Positions 1-6,334 are shown, counted from the first letter of the stretch. The stretch is 12,954 bases of DNA from Spirochaetaceae bacterium (GCA_031257075.1 JAIRPM010000130.1:1-12954), one strand, 5' to 3'. The notes: generated by a model from the letters alone, not told the origin. A program made the numbers and translations.

Positions 1-1248
1 TTAGGCTACGTGATAAAGGACAGCGCCACGCCTCCCACTCTGGAGATATGGGCGCAGAGCGACAAGGCGAGCGCGTTGGCGGACATCAAGATTGAGATAG
101 CCAAGAACGCGGGCGGCGCTCCGCTAACCGTAACCACCGGCACAACCGCCGTGGCGTGGACAGCCACCAAGCCGGGGAACTACGAGCCCTTCGACAAAAC
201 CGTTACCGGCGCGCTCAGTTTGCCGGTGGATACAAAGACATACACCGGAACTGGCGGAACTATCTATTTGAAGCAAACCGGCAACGTTGTCAACCTGACA
301 ATTGTGTGCAGTGCAAAAAGTGGTTATAATTCTGGGGCTATTACCGTTGCGCAAATAACGGACGTGGGCTGCCGCCCGGATAGTTCGATAGACTGGACAG
401 GCAGGGCAGCAGCAAACATAACTTCAACTTTTACATTGGCGGTTGACGGTACTGTTAGTTACACTTGCAGCAGCGCTTGTAACGTAGAAGCAAGAACTTA
501 CAACATTACATACGTTGTCAACAACGTAGCCGCAGCGCATCTGGTAAGCGACCCGCCGATTGACTTCACCAGCGAGATTACCGGCGCGGCATGGACTGAC
601 GCGACAAACAAAGTAGCAAAGTACAGCAGGACAACGGGGCTTGTACAGATACAATACCAACTTCCCGCCAGTGTCGGATATGCAGACACTAGGAAGATTG
701 TCATTCCGGCAAAATACCGCCCGGCCGCTGCCGACATCTACGGCACGATGACTTGGCAGGGTTACAATACCGGCGCAAACACCGGCGCGTATATCAAAAA
801 TGCTGACGGCAAAATTTACATCATCAATAATGATAATAGTAATTATCTATCTACGCCATTTGTGATGAACGTAAGTTTCGCCTACTACGTGGAACCCGAG
901 TCAGGCGCGTACGTGATTCGGAGATATGATGATGTGTTTGACGGTAACGGGCTTTCCGCGGAAACCGCCACAGGCGACACCTTTGACGGCAGCCCCGTCT
1001 ACCGCAAGGCATGGAACAGGACAAACGCGATCGCTTTCGATCACAATATTACAGGTCTGAATAACATCGTGCGCTTTACCATATCTGTCCGCGAAAACGG
1101 TAAATGGTATATGAACGGCTACACAACACAAACCAATGCCGGCAGCGTCATGAACCCGACAGTTAATTCTACGCAAATCTCTCCGGGTTGTGCGGGCACT
1201 TGGAACGTCAATAAGTGCATTGGCGAAATCTTTTACACAAAGAATTAG
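1..1248 (+). CDS. Phage tail-fibre/adhesin-like protein, 3' part (5' end outside window)
   Basis: The reading frame is open from the first base, with no stop before a possible GTG at 10, so the gene most likely starts left of the window. At least 415 codons are present, ending in TAG. Counting from GTG 10, there is no signal peptide or membrane segment; the protein is beta-rich with many Thr, Asn, Gly and Tyr. Two parts resemble C-terminal modules common in prophage tail proteins: residues about 218-292 (IPAKYRPAAADIYG, then a Gly/Asn-rich beta stretch) and about 325-412 (DGSPVYRKAW, a run like HNITGLNNIVRF, final GEIFYTK). These modules usually form receptor-binding tips. The family match is from memory of such sequences, not a search. 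Seven cysteines (about residues 100, 121, 153, 157, 394 and 403, plus context) are unusual for a tail tip and could form disulfides. It could instead be a secreted adhesin. A strong terminator follows at once. Confidence 0.55.
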   Translation, partial: LGYVIKDSATPPTLEIWAQSDKASALADIKIEIAKNAGGAPLTVTTGTTAVAWTATKPGNYEPFDKTVTGALSLPVDTKTYTGTGGTIYLKQTGNVVNLTIVCSAKSGYNSGAITVAQITDVGCRPDSSIDWTGRAAANITSTFTLAVDGTVSYTCSSACNVEARTYNITYVVNNVAAAHLVSDPPIDFTSEITGAAWTDATNKVAKYSRTTGLVQIQYQLPASVGYADTRKIVIPAKYRPAAADIYGTMTWQGYNTGANTGAYIKNADGKIYIINNDNSNYLSTPFVMNVSFAYYVEPESGAYVIRRYDDVFDGNGLSAETATGDTFDGSPVYRKAWNRTNAIAFDHNITGLNNIVRFTISVRENGKWYMNGYTTQTNAGSVMNPTVNSTQISPGCAGTWNVNKCIGEIFYTKN

Positions 1249-1255
1249 CCGGCCT

Positions 1256-1301
1256 GTTTCCCGCAATACATTTGTATTGCGGGAAACGGCACTTGTTTTT
1301 T
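1256..1301 (+). terminator. Strong intrinsic terminator after the tail-fibre-like gene
   Basis: A perfect 14-bp inverted repeat (GTTTCCCGCAATAC at 1256-1269 with its complement at 1274-1287) closes a 4-nt loop. After an 8-nt gap it is followed by a T6 run at 1296-1301. It lies 7 bases after the stop codon of the upstream gene, which it should terminate. Confidence 0.85.
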
Positions 1302-1320
1302 ACAAAAATTAAGTGATTAT

Positions 1321-1345
1321 GGGGCGGGTATTTCGGGGAGCGGGG
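1321..1345 (+). other. Canonical G-quadruplex motif in the lspA upstream region
   Basis: Four G-tracts (GGGG, GGG, GGGG, GGGG) are separated by loops of 1, 6 and 3 bases, which satisfies the usual G3+N1-7 rule. More G-tracts follow at 1368-1370, 1381-1384 and 1388-1390. If transcribed into the lspA leader, the G-rich strand would be the RNA. A role is inference; the motif is directly visible. Confidence 0.55.
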
Positions 1346-1428
1346 ATTCAGCCTACGGCTTTGTTAAGGGATTGCCTTCCGGGGATAGGGCGCTTTCCCA
1401 ATCTTTTCACTTAGGATAAACTTGAAGC

Positions 1429-1932
1429 GTGATAACAGTATCGATACGCGGGCGCAAAAAACAAATGCTTCTATGCGCTCTGATATTCGCGGCAAACTAC
1501 GCGCTTGACCGGGTTACAAAACACATAGCGATAGTTTGCTTGAAAGGCCAGGAAGCGTTCAGTTTTATCTATGGCAGTTTTGTACTTACATACGCGGAAA
1601 ACACCGGCGCGTTTTTAAGCCTTGGCCGGAATTGGAATATGTTTCTTAAATATACCGCGCTTCTTATTATTCCGATAATTATTTGCGTGGCGGGTCTCAT
1701 ATACCTTATGTTCAAAGAAACACGCCTTTACCGGCTCATTACCGGCGCTTGTATTATTGGCGGCGGCATAGGCAATTTGGCCGACCGCCTAATGAATGAA
1801 TTTCGCGTCATTGATTTTATGAATTTCGGCATAGGCAGCCTGCGCACCGGCATACTCAATGTGGCGGATTTGTCCGTAACATTCGGCGTTATTGTCTTTA
1901 TGATTTTCGAATTAAAAACAAAACCTTCGTAG
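1429..1932 (+). CDS. lspA: Lipoprotein signal peptidase (signal peptidase II)
   Basis: LspA is the inner-membrane aspartyl protease that cleaves prolipoprotein signal peptides before the lipidated cysteine. The 167-residue product has the usual family length and four hydrophobic segments (roughly 13-33, 75-96, 102-113 and 143-161). Family motifs are present: ALDRVTK near residue 27, ENTGAF with Asn58, GNLADR with Asp119, and NVAD with Asp147. Asp119 and Asp147 are the expected catalytic pair. The GTG start at 1429 is preceded by AGGA at 1413-1416 (12-nt spacing) and gives a basic N-terminus (RGRKK) before the first membrane segment. An ATG at 1465 (residue 13) is a possible alternative start. 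The gene stands between the G-rich spacer and a signalling phosphatase 43 bases downstream. The TRAP binding protein in this window carries a lipobox and would be a substrate. Confidence 0.93.
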   Translation: MITVSIRGRKKQMLLCALIFAANYALDRVTKHIAIVCLKGQEAFSFIYGSFVLTYAENTGAFLSLGRNWNMFLKYTALLIIPIIICVAGLIYLMFKETRLYRLITGACIIGGGIGNLADRLMNEFRVIDFMNFGIGSLRTGILNVADLSVTFGVIVFMIFELKTKPS

Positions 1933-1975
1933 AGTTCCTCTATACTTTGTAATAAAAACAGGCTATCATTACAAA

Positions 1976-4120
1976 ATGAAAACCGCCACCCTGCGGATGC
2001 GCATTTTGAAACCATCGCTGATTTCTTCGATTATGGAGATGGCGCTGCTTGCTGCCGTGTTTGTCATTTCTATGCTGACGTTAAAATCAATCATTGTAAA
2101 TAACAACGACACCATGGCGCACACCGTTTCGAGGCTGAGCGGCGCAGCGTTGGAGACAGGGCTTAAAGAAAACATGCGCCGCCATGTGGAAGACATGGCG
2201 GCGCTTATCGACCAAAAACTTTTGGACATAGAAAACATCACATGGCTTATCGCGGCGCGGGCAACCGACTTTGATACGAATGCGCAAACGTACAAAGCGC
2301 GGCCGCTTACCATTATAACAGACGGCATGCAATTTGGCGGCGACTGGTCAACGTACACATACCTTACCCAAAACGCAAACAAGCCGGCGGCTCTGACGGA
2401 AGCCGCGTTTGAGGCAAATATCAGCGATATTTTCAAACTGATAGGGCGTATCAACACCGACATCGTATCAGCCTACCTTGCCGGAGAAAACGGCTATTTT
2501 CTTGTCGCGCGTACAGAACGCGCAACCTATAACAACTACAAACCAAACGAACGTCAATGGTATAGCGCCGCGAAAACCGCCGGTACGCTTGTATGGAGCG
2601 ACATCTATGCGGGTATAAGCGGCCCGTCTATTACCTGCGCGGCGCCTTATTACAGCCTCCGAAACGGGCAGCGCGCCCTTAAAGGAATAGGCGGCACTAC
2701 CATTGCCCTGAAAAACTTTGAGCGCATACTCCAAAACGCGGCGCGGGGCGAAAATACAACCGTTTTCCTGCTTACCGGCGAAGGCGTAAAACTTTTTTCT
2801 TCGGACGGCAACGGGGCGCGGCTAAACAGCGCGGGCATTATTGAAGCCGAAAACCTTAAACAAAGCGACAACGAAAGCCTCCGGGCACTCGCCAACAGCA
2901 TGGCAGCCCGTGAAAGCGGCGATAGAGAAATCATAGTGGACGGTTCTGTTCTTCATGCCGCTTACCACCCGCTTACCAAACTGAACTGGAACCTTTGCAT
3001 AACGATGAGCGAAACGGTCATTACCACGCCGGCGGCGGAACTTTCTCATAACATCAAAGAGATAGCGCGTTGGACAGGAACCGAAACAAACCGGGCCATT
3101 GTAATAATGTCCGCGCTGTTTACCTTTCTTTCAGCGCTGATATTTGCCTACCGGGTATGCTCGGTGTTTTCACTGGCGCGGCGCATCGCAGGACCGGTAC
3201 GGGAACTGGCGCGGCAGGTTGACGAAACGGGAGCGGGCGACCTTACCAGCGAAGTTACCGTAACATCCAAATCCACCGAACTGATACAACTTGCCGGCGC
3301 ATTCAACACCATGAAAGCAAACCTCCGCGAACAAATCGAAACGCTTGCGCGGACTATGGCGGAACAGCAGAAAATGAACGATGAATTGGATATAGCCGCA
3401 AACATACAGCAAGCAACGCTCCCTTCCACCGCGCTGCCGCCGCCAAAGGGACATAGCGGCATTGAAGCGGACGCGATAATGTATCCGGCAAAAGAAGTGG
3501 GCGGCGATTTATACGATTTCTTCTTTATTGACGGCGAGCGTTTCGCGGTAGTAATAGGCGATGTATCCGGCAAAGGGCTGCCCGCAGCCATGCTGATGCT
3601 GATAACCAAAACGCTGATAAAAACGCATTTACAGGACGGCCTTTCTGTCGCGGCGGCGCTCAACAAAGTAAACGCGCATATTTGTGATGATAATTATACG
3701 GGAAGATTTGTTACCGTTTGGGCAGGCGTATACAATACGAGAACCCGCGAACTTGAATATGTGAACGCCGGCCATTCTATGCCGCTATTGTTGTCCTCCG
3801 GTGCTGATACCGGATTCCAATACCTTCAAAGCAAACTGCGCGATATTGTTGTCGGCGTTATGGAAGGGTTTAATTATCACCCGCAAAAATTAAAACTACA
3901 GCCCGGCGATGCGCTCTTTTTGTACACCGATGGCATAACGGAAGCATTCAACGTGAACAAAGAAATGTACGGCGAAGAACAATTACGTTCTTTTTTGGAC
4001 GCAAACAAAACGATGCCGCTTAAAACACTGCTTCCGGCCGTTTATAACGATATAAAAGCCTTTGCCGGCAGCGCGGAACAATCCGATGATATCACGATGC
4101 TGATGTTCCGCTTGTGGTAG
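1976..4120 (+). CDS. Membrane sensor phosphatase: Cache - HAMP - PP2C/SpoIIE (RsbU-like)
   Basis: The 714-residue protein likely senses an extracytoplasmic ligand and dephosphorylates a serine/threonine-phosphorylated partner, typically a STAS anti-sigma antagonist. Order: membrane segment about 19-41; extracytoplasmic Cache-like sensor about 45-345 (including NERQWYSAAK and VWSDIYAG, typical of dCache); membrane segment about 372-394; HAMP about 395-450 (IAGPVRELARQV, then FNTMKANL); coiled linker about 450-485; PP2C domain about 500-714. Metal-binding motifs are intact: GGDLYDF (Asp511), IGDVSGKG (Asp529), NAGH, LYTDGITEA (Asp652) and SDDITM (Asp704/705), so it should be active. No Shine-Dalgarno is visible before ATG 1976, and a TATCAT hexamer lies 6 bases upstream. 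Met8 (1997) is an alternative start. No STAS protein or serine kinase gene is in the window, so the target is unknown. Confidence 0.9.
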   Translation: MKTATLRMRILKPSLISSIMEMALLAAVFVISMLTLKSIIVNNNDTMAHTVSRLSGAALETGLKENMRRHVEDMAALIDQKLLDIENITWLIAARATDFDTNAQTYKARPLTIITDGMQFGGDWSTYTYLTQNANKPAALTEAAFEANISDIFKLIGRINTDIVSAYLAGENGYFLVARTERATYNNYKPNERQWYSAAKTAGTLVWSDIYAGISGPSITCAAPYYSLRNGQRALKGIGGTTIALKNFERILQNAARGENTTVFLLTGEGVKLFSSDGNGARLNSAGIIEAENLKQSDNESLRALANSMAARESGDREIIVDGSVLHAAYHPLTKLNWNLCITMSETVITTPAAELSHNIKEIARWTGTETNRAIVIMSALFTFLSALIFAYRVCSVFSLARRIAGPVRELARQVDETGAGDLTSEVTVTSKSTELIQLAGAFNTMKANLREQIETLARTMAEQQKMNDELDIAANIQQATLPSTALPPPKGHSGIEADAIMYPAKEVGGDLYDFFFIDGERFAVVIGDVSGKGLPAAMLMLITKTLIKTHLQDGLSVAAALNKVNAHICDDNYTGRFVTVWAGVYNTRTRELEYVNAGHSMPLLLSSGADTGFQYLQSKLRDIVVGVMEGFNYHPQKLKLQPGDALFLYTDGITEAFNVNKEMYGEEQLRSFLDANKTMPLKTLLPAVYNDIKAFAGSAEQSDDITMLMFRLW

Positions 4121-4157
4121 CCGCCGCCGGCAAAGGCGTTCCCTAATGCATTAAAAC

Positions 4158-4217
4158 TGTGCTTGGCAACACTGATTAAATTGACTCTAACCAGTGTTGC
4201 CTTAGCAGCACACTTTT
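4158..4217. terminator. Shared hairpin terminator between convergent genes
   Basis: A perfect 10-bp inverted repeat (GGCAACACTG at 4165-4174, CAGTGTTGCC at 4192-4201) is nested in an outer 6-bp pair (TGTGCT at 4158-4163, AGCACA at 4207-4212). T4 follows on the plus strand (4214-4217) and T4 on the minus strand (opposite A4 at 4153-4156). It sits between the phosphatase (plus) and the small exported protein (minus) and plausibly ends both transcripts. The short T-runs and 17-nt loop make it moderate in strength. Confidence 0.6.
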
Positions 4218-4593
4218 AACGCCATCTTCCCGGCCGGAAATGGTGCTTGGCCCCATCCGGCCCGCCGGCTAATTCCGGGCCTACTTCGTACACCTTTCCT
4301 CCCAGGGTAAGTTTTACGGGAAAAACCAACTTTGCAGTCTCATCTTTCCGTAACTCTCTTTTATCAACATAACCTTCTACAGTAACTTGAGCGCCGGCTT
4401 TTAAGCCGTCAATAAAACTGATAAAGCGCTCAATTCCGGGCAGATAGTATGTTGCCGCATCGTTTGTAACAACAATTCTTCCGCCACGCAATCCAAGCGT
4501 TCCGTTAATAGTGGTCATCTCTGAGGAATCTTGCGCAAGCAGAATTCCTCCCGCGGTTAAAAACGCGGCAATAACAAATGTTAATTTTTTCAT
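4216..4593 (-). CDS. Small exported protein, possible OB-fold, function unknown
   Basis: The 125-residue product starts with a clear signal peptide (MKKLTFVIAAFLTAGGILLA, likely cut before Gln21 or nearby). The mature part of about 105 residues is beta-strand-rich: ING-TLGLRGGRIVVTND, ATYYLPGIERFISFIDGL, AGAQVTVEGYV, then LVFPVKLTLGGKVYEVG. The pattern of a short strand, 'YYLPG' and 'G..VTVEGY' resembles small periplasmic OB-fold proteins; this is a fold guess only. The C-terminus is Gly/His/Arg-rich (GAKHHFRPGRWR). The start at 4593 is chosen because a strong GGAGGA (minus strand) lies about 5 bases upstream. The frame stays open 35 codons further up, but that segment is GC-rich, lacks a ribosome site and would bury the signal peptide. 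Its stop codon touches the T-run of the shared terminator. Confidence 0.8.
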   Translation of the reverse strand: MKKLTFVIAAFLTAGGILLAQDSSEMTTINGTLGLRGGRIVVTNDAATYYLPGIERFISFIDGLKAGAQVTVEGYVDKRELRKDETAKLVFPVKLTLGGKVYEVGPELAGGPDGAKHHFRPGRWR

Positions 4594-4775
4594 AACATTC
4601 CTCCGAATAAAAACCAACAAACCGCAGGCACCGTATACAAACGCCGTACGGCCCGTTTGGGCAGGATGGCTGCGCTCGCCGAGGGTCGACACTAACACGG
4701 TTTCGCGGCAGCCTCGTTATAGTAAACAGCATAACAGGAATTTTGTTACAAAGGGCGGCCGCAGCCGGTGCTTCC
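4594..4775. other. Divergent intergenic region with GC-rich palindromic patch
   Basis: No gene is supported here. It contains the GGAGGA ribosome site of the minus-strand gene (next to 4594), an imperfect palindrome at 4639-4658 centred on the perfect 10-mer GCCGTACGGC (4643-4652), a GC-rich stretch to about 4715, and a short palindrome TTTGT-T-ACAAA at 4742-4752. A minus-strand TATAAC (4721-4716) could be a -10 box for the exported-protein gene, but no convincing -35 accompanies it. Confidence 0.4.
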
Positions 4776-4807
4776 TTAGATTTTTTTACATTTATAAAAA
4801 AATCTAA
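4776..4807. repeat. Perfect 13-bp A/T inverted repeat upstream of the flaB promoter
   Basis: TTAGATTTTTTTA (4776-4788) and its exact complement (4795-4807) flank a 6-nt loop. A run of seven T and a run of seven A make up most of the stem. The right arm overlaps the TAAA of the sigma-28 -35 element by three bases. It could act as a terminator insulating flaB from upstream transcription, or as an A-tract/UP-like promoter element; the sequence does not decide. Confidence 0.6.
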
Positions 4808-4831
4808 AGGTTGTTTTTATAAAGCCGATAT
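4805..4831 (+). promoter_or_regulatory. Sigma-28 (FliA) flagellar promoter of flaB
   Basis: TAAA (4805-4808), a 15-base spacer and GCCGATAT (4824-4831) match the bacterial sigma-28 consensus TAAA-N15-GCCGATAA at 11 of 12 defined bases. Late flagellar genes, including flagellins, are the usual targets. Transcription would begin near 4838, giving a leader of about 225 nt before the flaB start. Confidence 0.85.
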
Positions 4832-4837
4832 TGAATA

Positions 4838-5062
4838 TATAAGGCATGTTGGATATGATATTAAGCATGCTTTAGATTACACAAGGCTAGAATATGATGC
4901 CCGTTGGGCCGCTCAGGTTCAGCCTTTACCCAATGCTTAAATCTTCTAGGGAGGGGGGTTTAAGTTCTCCATGCACACCTGGGCATGGATTTCGGCAACA
5001 GTGCGCTGCTTTTGGACGGCAGCGAAAAACTGAGCCGCTTATCCCGAAGGAGTGTATTCACT
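4838..5062 (+). promoter_or_regulatory. Structured 5' leader of flaB with possible CsrA-binding sites
   Basis: Several pairings are visible. A nested set has TTAAGCAT (4861-4868) with ATGCTTAA (4933-4940), AAGGCT (4883-4888) with AGCCTT (4921-4926), and a GCCC-GTT-GGGC hairpin (4899-4909) inside. A 7-bp hairpin lies at 4968-4989. A 6-bp hairpin CGCTGC/GCAGCG at 5004-5024 displays GGA (5014-5016) in its 9-nt loop. The ribosome site AAGGAG (5047-5052) holds a second GGA 35 bases downstream. GGA in a loop plus GGA in the Shine-Dalgarno is the arrangement known for CsrA control of flagellin in Bacillus subtilis (hag). A G-rich AGGGAGGGGGG lies at 4948-4958. The structures come from reading, not folding software. 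Confidence 0.5.
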
Positions 5063-5923
5063 ATGATTATTAACCACAATCTTAGCGCAATGTTCGCCGA
5101 CCGGTCATTGAAGGTAACACAGACGTATCTGGACAAAAACAGTGAAAAATTGTCCAGCGGCTTGCGGATAAACCGCGCCGGCGATGATGCTTCCGGTCTT
5201 GCTGTATCGGAAAAATTGCGTTCTCAAATCAAAGGCTTGAATCAAGCATCTGAGAACGCGCTAAACGGTATTTCGTTTATACAAACAACGGAAGGTTATT
5301 TGCAGGAAAATCAGGACATCATCAACCGTATACGCGAACTCGCCGTACAAGCCGCAAACGGTATCTATACTGATGAAGACCGTATGCAGATTCAGGTTGA
5401 AGTGAGCCAACTGGTTGACGAAGTTGACCGCATCGCAAGCCATGCCCAGTTTAACGGCATGAATATGCTGACAGGGCGTTTTGCCCGTCCGCAGGCAGGC
5501 AGTGTCGTTACCGCATCGATGTGGTTCCATATCGGCGCGAATATGGACCAGCGCGAGCGTGTGTATATTCAAACAATTACATCGAAAAGTTTGGGTATGC
5601 GCAACGCGATGAACGATGAAATCATCACGCTGGAAACGCCGGATGACGCGAACCGTACTATCGGTATTCTTGACGCGGCGCTGACCATTGTCAGCAAACA
5701 ACGCGCCGATTTAGGCGCATACCAGAACCGCCTGGAACATGCGATTCGCGGCATTGACGTTGGCGCGGAAAACATGCAGGCTGCCGAATCCCGCATACGC
5801 GACACCGACATGGCTAATGAAATGGTGGAGTACACGAAAAATCAAATTCTTAGCCAAAGCGGTACGGCAATGCTGGCACAGGCAAACCAGCGGGCACAGA
5901 CGGTGCTTCAGTTGCTGCAGTAA
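5063..5923 (+). CDS. flaB: Class B flagellin, periplasmic flagellar filament core
   Basis: FlaB polymerises into the core of spirochaete periplasmic flagella; it is exported by the flagellar type III system, so no signal peptide is expected or seen. The 286-residue length is the family norm. The N-terminal D0/D1 part (MIINHNLSAMFADR, SGLRINRAGDDASGLAVSEK, FIQTTEGYLQE) and the C-terminal helical part (ADLGAYQNRLEHAI, ESRIRDTDMANEMVEYTK, MLAQANQRAQTVLQLLQ) are intact. The short middle has the spirochaetal MWFHIGANMDQRERVYIQTI stretch instead of large surface domains. Start 5063 is set by family alignment and AAGGAG at 5047-5052 (10-nt spacing). An upstream in-frame ATG at 4985 would add 26 unrelated residues and lies in the leader. 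The gene is monocistronic: sigma-28 promoter before, terminator after. Spirochaetes often carry several flaB copies; which paralogue this is cannot be told. Confidence 0.97.
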   Translation: MIINHNLSAMFADRSLKVTQTYLDKNSEKLSSGLRINRAGDDASGLAVSEKLRSQIKGLNQASENALNGISFIQTTEGYLQENQDIINRIRELAVQAANGIYTDEDRMQIQVEVSQLVDEVDRIASHAQFNGMNMLTGRFARPQAGSVVTASMWFHIGANMDQRERVYIQTITSKSLGMRNAMNDEIITLETPDDANRTIGILDAALTIVSKQRADLGAYQNRLEHAIRGIDVGAENMQAAESRIRDTDMANEMVEYTKNQILSQSGTAMLAQANQRAQTVLQLLQ

Positions 5924-6014
5924 ACCACGGAGGTATTGCAAACGTAACAATCAAACCCTTTGTCAGCTGACCCTGCAAAGTCGATTGCTGCGTTTGCATA
6001 ATCCCCCTTCCTTT

Positions 6015-6064
6015 CCCCCCTTGAGTCCGCCGTTAGGCTGTGTCTTGAGGGGGGTATTTTTTTT
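6015..6064 (+). terminator. Intrinsic terminator of flaB
   Basis: CCCCCCTTGAG (6015-6025) pairs with CTTGAGGGGGG (6044-6054) as an 11-bp stem with two G-U pairs and an 18-nt loop. It is followed by TA and T8 ending at 6064. It lies 91 bases after the flaB stop. Confidence 0.8.
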
Positions 6065-6082
6065 AGTGAACGGATCAGCCGC

Positions 6083-6122
6083 AAAAAAGGCAGTAAACTC
6101 GCTGTATGCGGTTTACTGCCTT
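6083..6122 (-). terminator. Terminator-like hairpin oriented to the minus strand
   Basis: A perfect 12-bp inverted repeat (AAGGCAGTAAAC at 6087-6098 with its complement at 6111-6122) encloses an inner CGC/GCG pair and a 5-nt loop. A6 at 6083-6088 gives a T6 run at the end of the stem on the minus strand; no T-run exists on the plus side. No minus-strand gene lies to its right, so it may end a small RNA, stop stray antisense transcription into flaB, or only stabilise RNA. Confidence 0.55.
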
Positions 6123-6270
6123 CCGGTCAGGGGGCGGCACCGTAGGCGCTTAATTCCCTGTTAACTTTATAAACATATAACCACTCCCACAACCTGCGCC
6201 GTTGCTGCCTGACAGATTTGTCATCTTTACGCCTGAAAAACCGCCGCGCTGCCGGAAAACTGGCACTCTA

Positions 6271-6334
6271 TTGTATTGCGCCCGCGCTCTCTGTACATTT
6301 TGCGGCGGTGAGTGTACACTGTGATAAACAGTGT
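6271..6334 (+). promoter_or_regulatory. Candidate promoter with overlapping palindromic operator before dctP
   Basis: TTGTAT (6271-6276), a 17-base spacer and TACATT (6294-6299) form a weak sigma-70-like promoter. Immediately downstream, AGTGTACACT (6311-6320) is a perfect 10-bp palindrome. It overlaps a second inverted repeat ACACTG-N7-CAGTGT (6316-6334), giving three related half-sites. This placement over the expected start of transcription suits a repressor site for the TRAP operon. No regulator gene is adjacent, and the regulator family cannot be named. Confidence 0.45.

Noticed and set aside
4594..4698. N-terminal extension of the minus-strand exported protein
   Set aside because: It would place 35 residues before a clear signal peptide. 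The strong GGAGGA lies just before the internal ATG at 4593.
4511..4807. Plus-strand open frame of 98 codons opposite the exported-protein gene
   Set aside because: It is antisense to the 5' half of a convincing gene and its ribosome site, ends within the A/T hairpin, and shows no domain.
4743..4940. A 65-codon open frame starting at TTG upstream of flaB
   Set aside because: It runs through the A/T hairpin and the sigma-28 promoter, has a TTG start without a ribosome site, and matches no family I recognise. It is better explained as promoter and leader.
4985..5062. N-terminal extension of FlaB from ATG 4985
   Set aside because: FlaB family proteins begin at MIINHN. The 26 extra residues are unrelated, and AAGGAG at 5047-5052 serves the ATG at 5063.
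6260..6280. Sigma-54-like TGGCAC followed by TTGTA before dctP
   Set aside because: Spacing is one base short and the essential GC of the -12 element is missing.
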